Part shown: one piece after another, positions 61,890 to 64,000 of the stretch
How positions within the stretch are numbered: position 1 is the stretch's first letter
How the letters are laid out: each line of letters opens with the position of its first letter
DNA from: Flavobacterium potami
GTDB lineage: Bacteria > Bacteroidota > Bacteroidia > Flavobacteriales > Flavobacteriaceae
Assembly: GCF_020026915.1 (NCBI RefSeq)
Contig: NZ_JAINUY010000001.1
Location: 992,001 to 1,056,000, forward strand
Reading direction: 5' to 3'
DNA: 64,000 nucleotides
Made by a program: the position numbers and the translations under genes
Notes under the pieces: model-generated
Told to the model about the DNA's origin: nothing
The model's input: only the letters and a program-made list of their open reading frames with translations
The model's database searches: none

Positions 61890-63356
61890 ATGAATCAAAC
61901 CGAAACAGTTGCTGCAAATCAAAGCATCAAAACCACAGGAAAATACCGTTGGAGTATTTGCGCGTTATTATTTTTTGCAACAACAATCAATTACCTTGAC
62001 AGACAAGTACTTTCTTTAACCTGGAGCGATTTTATTGCACCAGAATTCCACTGGACAAATAACGATTACGGAAATATTACAGCTCTGTTTTCTATTTTTT
62101 ATGCTGTTTCTTTATTGTTTGCAGGAAGATTTGTTGACTGGTTAGATACTAAAAAAGGATTTCTTTGGGCAATCGGAATTTGGTCTATTGGAGCATGTCT
62201 TCATGCATTTTGCGGAATTGCAACTTCAGGAATTATTACAGGAGAATGGTTTGTTGGATTTCACGGTTCAAAAGAAATAATAAGTACAGTTAGCGATACA
62301 GCATTGGTAATCAATGTGAGTGTGGCGCTATTTATTTTTGCACGTTTTGTTTTAGCAGTTGGAGAAGCAGGAAACTTTCCGGCGGCAATTAAAACAACAG
62401 CAGAATATTTTCCTAAAAAAGATAGAGCTTTTGCAACAAGTATTTTTAATGCAGGAGCAACAGTTGGAGCTTTAGCTGCGCCAATTACAATTCCGTTTAT
62501 TGCAAAATCTTTTGGCTGGGAAATGTCATTTATTATTATTGGAGCACTAGGTTTTGTATGGATGGGATTCTGGATGTTTATGTACGATAAACCAGAAAGA
62601 CATTCAAAAGTTACTCCAGAAGAATTGGCTTATATTCAGCAAGATGATATTGAAGATAGTAAGGTAGGTTTCAAACCTGAAGCTAAAGGAAAAGTGTCTT
62701 TGGCTGATTGTTTTAAATACAAACAAACATGGGCATTTGCTTTTGGTAAATTTATGACAGATGGTGTTTGGTGGTTCTTTTTATTCTGGACCCCAGCGTA
62801 TTTGAGTTCTGTTTACGGAATGGATTCTACAGAAGCGGCGTTCCCATTATTTGTACTTTATTTAATTACATTATTGTCAATTATTGGTGGATGGCTTCCA
62901 ACATATTTCGTAGAGAAAAAAGGAATGAATCCGTACGAAGGAAGAATGAGAGCTATGTTGATTTTTGCCTTTTTTCCTTTATTGGCTTTAGTTGCACAAC
63001 CATTAGGTTATATTAGTTACTGGGTTCCGGTAATTATTATCGGAATTGCAGGAGCAGCGCACCAATCTTGGTCTGCAAATATCTTTACTACAGTTGGAGA
63101 TATGTTTCCTAAAAAAGCAATTGCAACCATTACAGGAATTGGTGGTTTAGCTGGTGGAATTGGTTCAACGGTAATCAATAAAGGATCAGGAGTTTTGTTT
63201 GATTATGCAAAAGAATCTGAAATGGTTTTTATGGGCTTTAAAGGTATTGAAGCTGGATATTTTATCATTTTTTCTATTTGTGCTGTTTGTTACTTAACTG
63301 GTTGGATTGTAATGAAATCACTAGTTCCAAAATATGCTCCAATCACTGATCTATAA
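61890..63356 (+). CDS. MFS transporter, hexuronate (ExuT-like) type
   Basis: 488 residues with twelve predicted helices. The start has YRWSICALLFFATTINYLDR, the typical N-terminus of ExuT/GudP-type anion:cation symporters, and FARFVLAVGEAGNFPAAIKT with PKKDRAFATSIFNAGATVGA marks the same group. The transporter likely imports hexuronates such as galacturonate or glucuronate with protons. It lies in front of kduI and near an esterase, consistent with pectin use. A LacI-type operator overlaps its promoter. Confidence 0.93.
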   Translation: MNQTETVAANQSIKTTGKYRWSICALLFFATTINYLDRQVLSLTWSDFIAPEFHWTNNDYGNITALFSIFYAVSLLFAGRFVDWLDTKKGFLWAIGIWSIGACLHAFCGIATSGIITGEWFVGFHGSKEIISTVSDTALVINVSVALFIFARFVLAVGEAGNFPAAIKTTAEYFPKKDRAFATSIFNAGATVGALAAPITIPFIAKSFGWEMSFIIIGALGFVWMGFWMFMYDKPERHSKVTPEELAYIQQDDIEDSKVGFKPEAKGKVSLADCFKYKQTWAFAFGKFMTDGVWWFFLFWTPAYLSSVYGMDSTEAAFPLFVLYLITLLSIIGGWLPTYFVEKKGMNPYEGRMRAMLIFAFFPLLALVAQPLGYISYWVPVIIIGIAGAAHQSWSANIFTTVGDMFPKKAIATITGIGGLAGGIGSTVINKGSGVLFDYAKESEMVFMGFKGIEAGYFIIFSICAVCYLTGWIVMKSLVPKYAPITDL

Positions 63357-63365
63357 AGAAAAATT

Positions 63366-63402
63366 AGCATAATTGAAATAATTTTTTCGTTTCAATTATG
63401 CT
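63366..63402. terminator. Hairpin after the MFS gene
   Basis: AGCATAATTGAAA and TTTCAATTATGCT form a perfect 13-bp stem with an 11-nt loop. A short T-rich tail follows. It lies 9 bp after the MFS stop and before the kduI promoter; it may terminate the first transcript or protect its end. Confidence 0.65.
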
Positions 63403-63419
63403 ATTTAAATATAAAAATA

Positions 63420-63441
63420 TAATTTTGTGCAATCGATTACA
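63420..63441 (+). promoter_or_regulatory. -7 box and LacI-type operator of kduI
   Basis: TAATTTTG (63420-63427) matches TAnnTTTG, and TGCAATCGATTACA (63428-63441) repeats the operator found before the MFS gene. No clear -33 TTTG is seen. The ATG of kduI is 13 nt further on. Confidence 0.65.
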
Positions 63442-63454
63442 TTAATTTAAAATT

Positions 63455-64000
63455 ATGACAAAATATAGTTCAAGATACGCGTCAAGTCCAGAAGCAGTTA
63501 AAAAATATGATACACAACAATTGAGAGAAGAATTCTTAATTGATGATCTAATGCAAGAGGATGAAGTAGTGTTAGTTTATTCTCATTACGACAGATACAT
63601 TGCAGGTTCTGCGGTTCCTGTAAAAGGGGATTTGGCTTTAGAAACTATTGATCCGCTTAAAGCTCCGTATTTTTTAGAAAGAAGAGAGTTGGGAATTATC
63701 AATGTTGGAGGAAGTGGTTCTGTAGTTGTTGAAGGAACTTCTTATGAGTTAGGTTTTAAAGATGCTTTGTATATCGGAGCTGGAAATAAAGAAGTGGTTT
63801 TTAAAAGTGATGACAGCAATAATCCTGCTAAATTCTATTTAAACTCAGCGCCAGCACATACAACTTACCCAACTAAAAAAGTAAGTTTAGCTGAAGCTAA
63901 TAAATTACAGTTGGGAACAATGGAAACAGCTAATCACAGGACAGTTAATCAAATGATTATTGGAAGCGTGGTTACAACTTGCCAATTGCAAATGGGAATG
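63455..64000 (+). CDS. kduI: 5-dehydro-4-deoxy-D-glucuronate isomerase, 5' part only
   Basis: 182 residues visible, running off the right edge. KYSSRYASSPEAVKKYDTQQ at the N-terminus, then REEFLIDDLMQEDEVVLVYS and HYDRYIAGSAVPV, ending in LGTMETANHRTVNQMIIG, are typical of KduI, the cupin-type isomerase that converts 5-keto-4-deoxyuronate to 3-deoxy-D-glycero-2,5-hexodiulosonate in pectin catabolism. The family is about 280 residues. It follows the uronate transporter, and its operator matches that of the transporter. The visible part includes the first zinc-site region but not the whole site. Confidence 0.95.
   Translation, partial: MTKYSSRYASSPEAVKKYDTQQLREEFLIDDLMQEDEVVLVYSHYDRYIAGSAVPVKGDLALETIDPLKAPYFLERRELGIINVGGSGSVVVEGTSYELGFKDALYIGAGNKEVVFKSDDSNNPAKFYLNSAPAHTTYPTKKVSLAEANKLQLGTMETANHRTVNQMIIGSVVTTCQLQMGM

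Noticed and set aside
1..64000. Prophage, integron or IS element
   Set aside because: No transposase, integrase, phage structural gene or tRNA attachment site could be recognised on either strand.

Overview
The window reads as a chromosome segment of a Flavobacterium-like member of the Bacteroidota. It is low in G+C. Candidate promoters fit the Bacteroidetes consensus (TTTG, about 17-19 nt, TAnnTTTG) rather than -35/-10 boxes. Family combinations are typical of that phylum: TonB receptor + DUF4374 + PepSY, SMP-30, LytS/LytTR, GT4 + GH130, Mla with AsmA. Intergenic regions are full of REP-like palindromes and short tandem arrays. I see no rRNA, tRNA, CRISPR array, transposase or prophage.

Layout. 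1-2.7 kb: end of a DNA glycosylase gene, an AraC regulator and a MarR-GNAT fusion. 2.7-9.9 kb: FAD oxidoreductase, small membrane protein, AsmA-like giant and an mlaE-mlaF-mlaD lipid transport set, all on the minus strand. 10-13.4 kb: a GH130-like protein overlapping a GT4 glycosyltransferase with a long extra C-terminal domain. 13.6-17.5 kb: small membrane and stress-type genes, GNAT, Crp/Fnr. 17.9-24.9 kb: tetR-adaptor-RND pump-outer-membrane-factor locus with an array of matching palindromic operators. 25-27.6 kb: SMP-30 protein, ParE-like toxin/antitoxin pair, cupin. 27.8-35.5 kb: heavy-metal RND efflux operon (CusA/B/C type) behind a two-component system. 36-37.5 kb: DJ-1/PfpI protein and a small orphan. 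37.6-40.5 kb: an A+T-rich four-gene cluster of unrecognised proteins. 40.8-48.7 kb: a third RND efflux operon, divergent from a LytS/LytTR pair. 48.8-53.6 kb: PepSY-like protein, two SDRs, AraC regulator, 2H phosphoesterase. 54.1-60.5 kb: PchR-type AraC regulator with TonB receptor, DUF4374 lipoprotein and PepSY membrane protein, a likely iron/haem uptake unit. 60.5-64 kb: secreted esterase, hexuronate-type MFS transporter and the start of kduI, a pectin/uronate catabolism locus with two matching LacI-type operator sites.

How it fits together. Three separate tripartite RND systems lie within 30 kb, each with its own adjacent regulator (TetR, OmpR-type two-component, LytTR-type two-component). 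The strongest candidate for an undescribed system is the cluster at 37564-40456: a soluble protein next to a four-helix membrane protein, a membrane-anchored coiled-coil protein and an orphan soluble protein. It is clearly richer in A+T than its neighbours and sits beside REP palindromes and terminators. Its gene architecture resembles compact phage-defence modules, but I cannot confirm function. Other points of note are an EF-hand-like loop inside the third RND pump, a five-copy TetR operator set, and a ~140-bp palindromic element found directly after the pump gene in two of the three RND operons.
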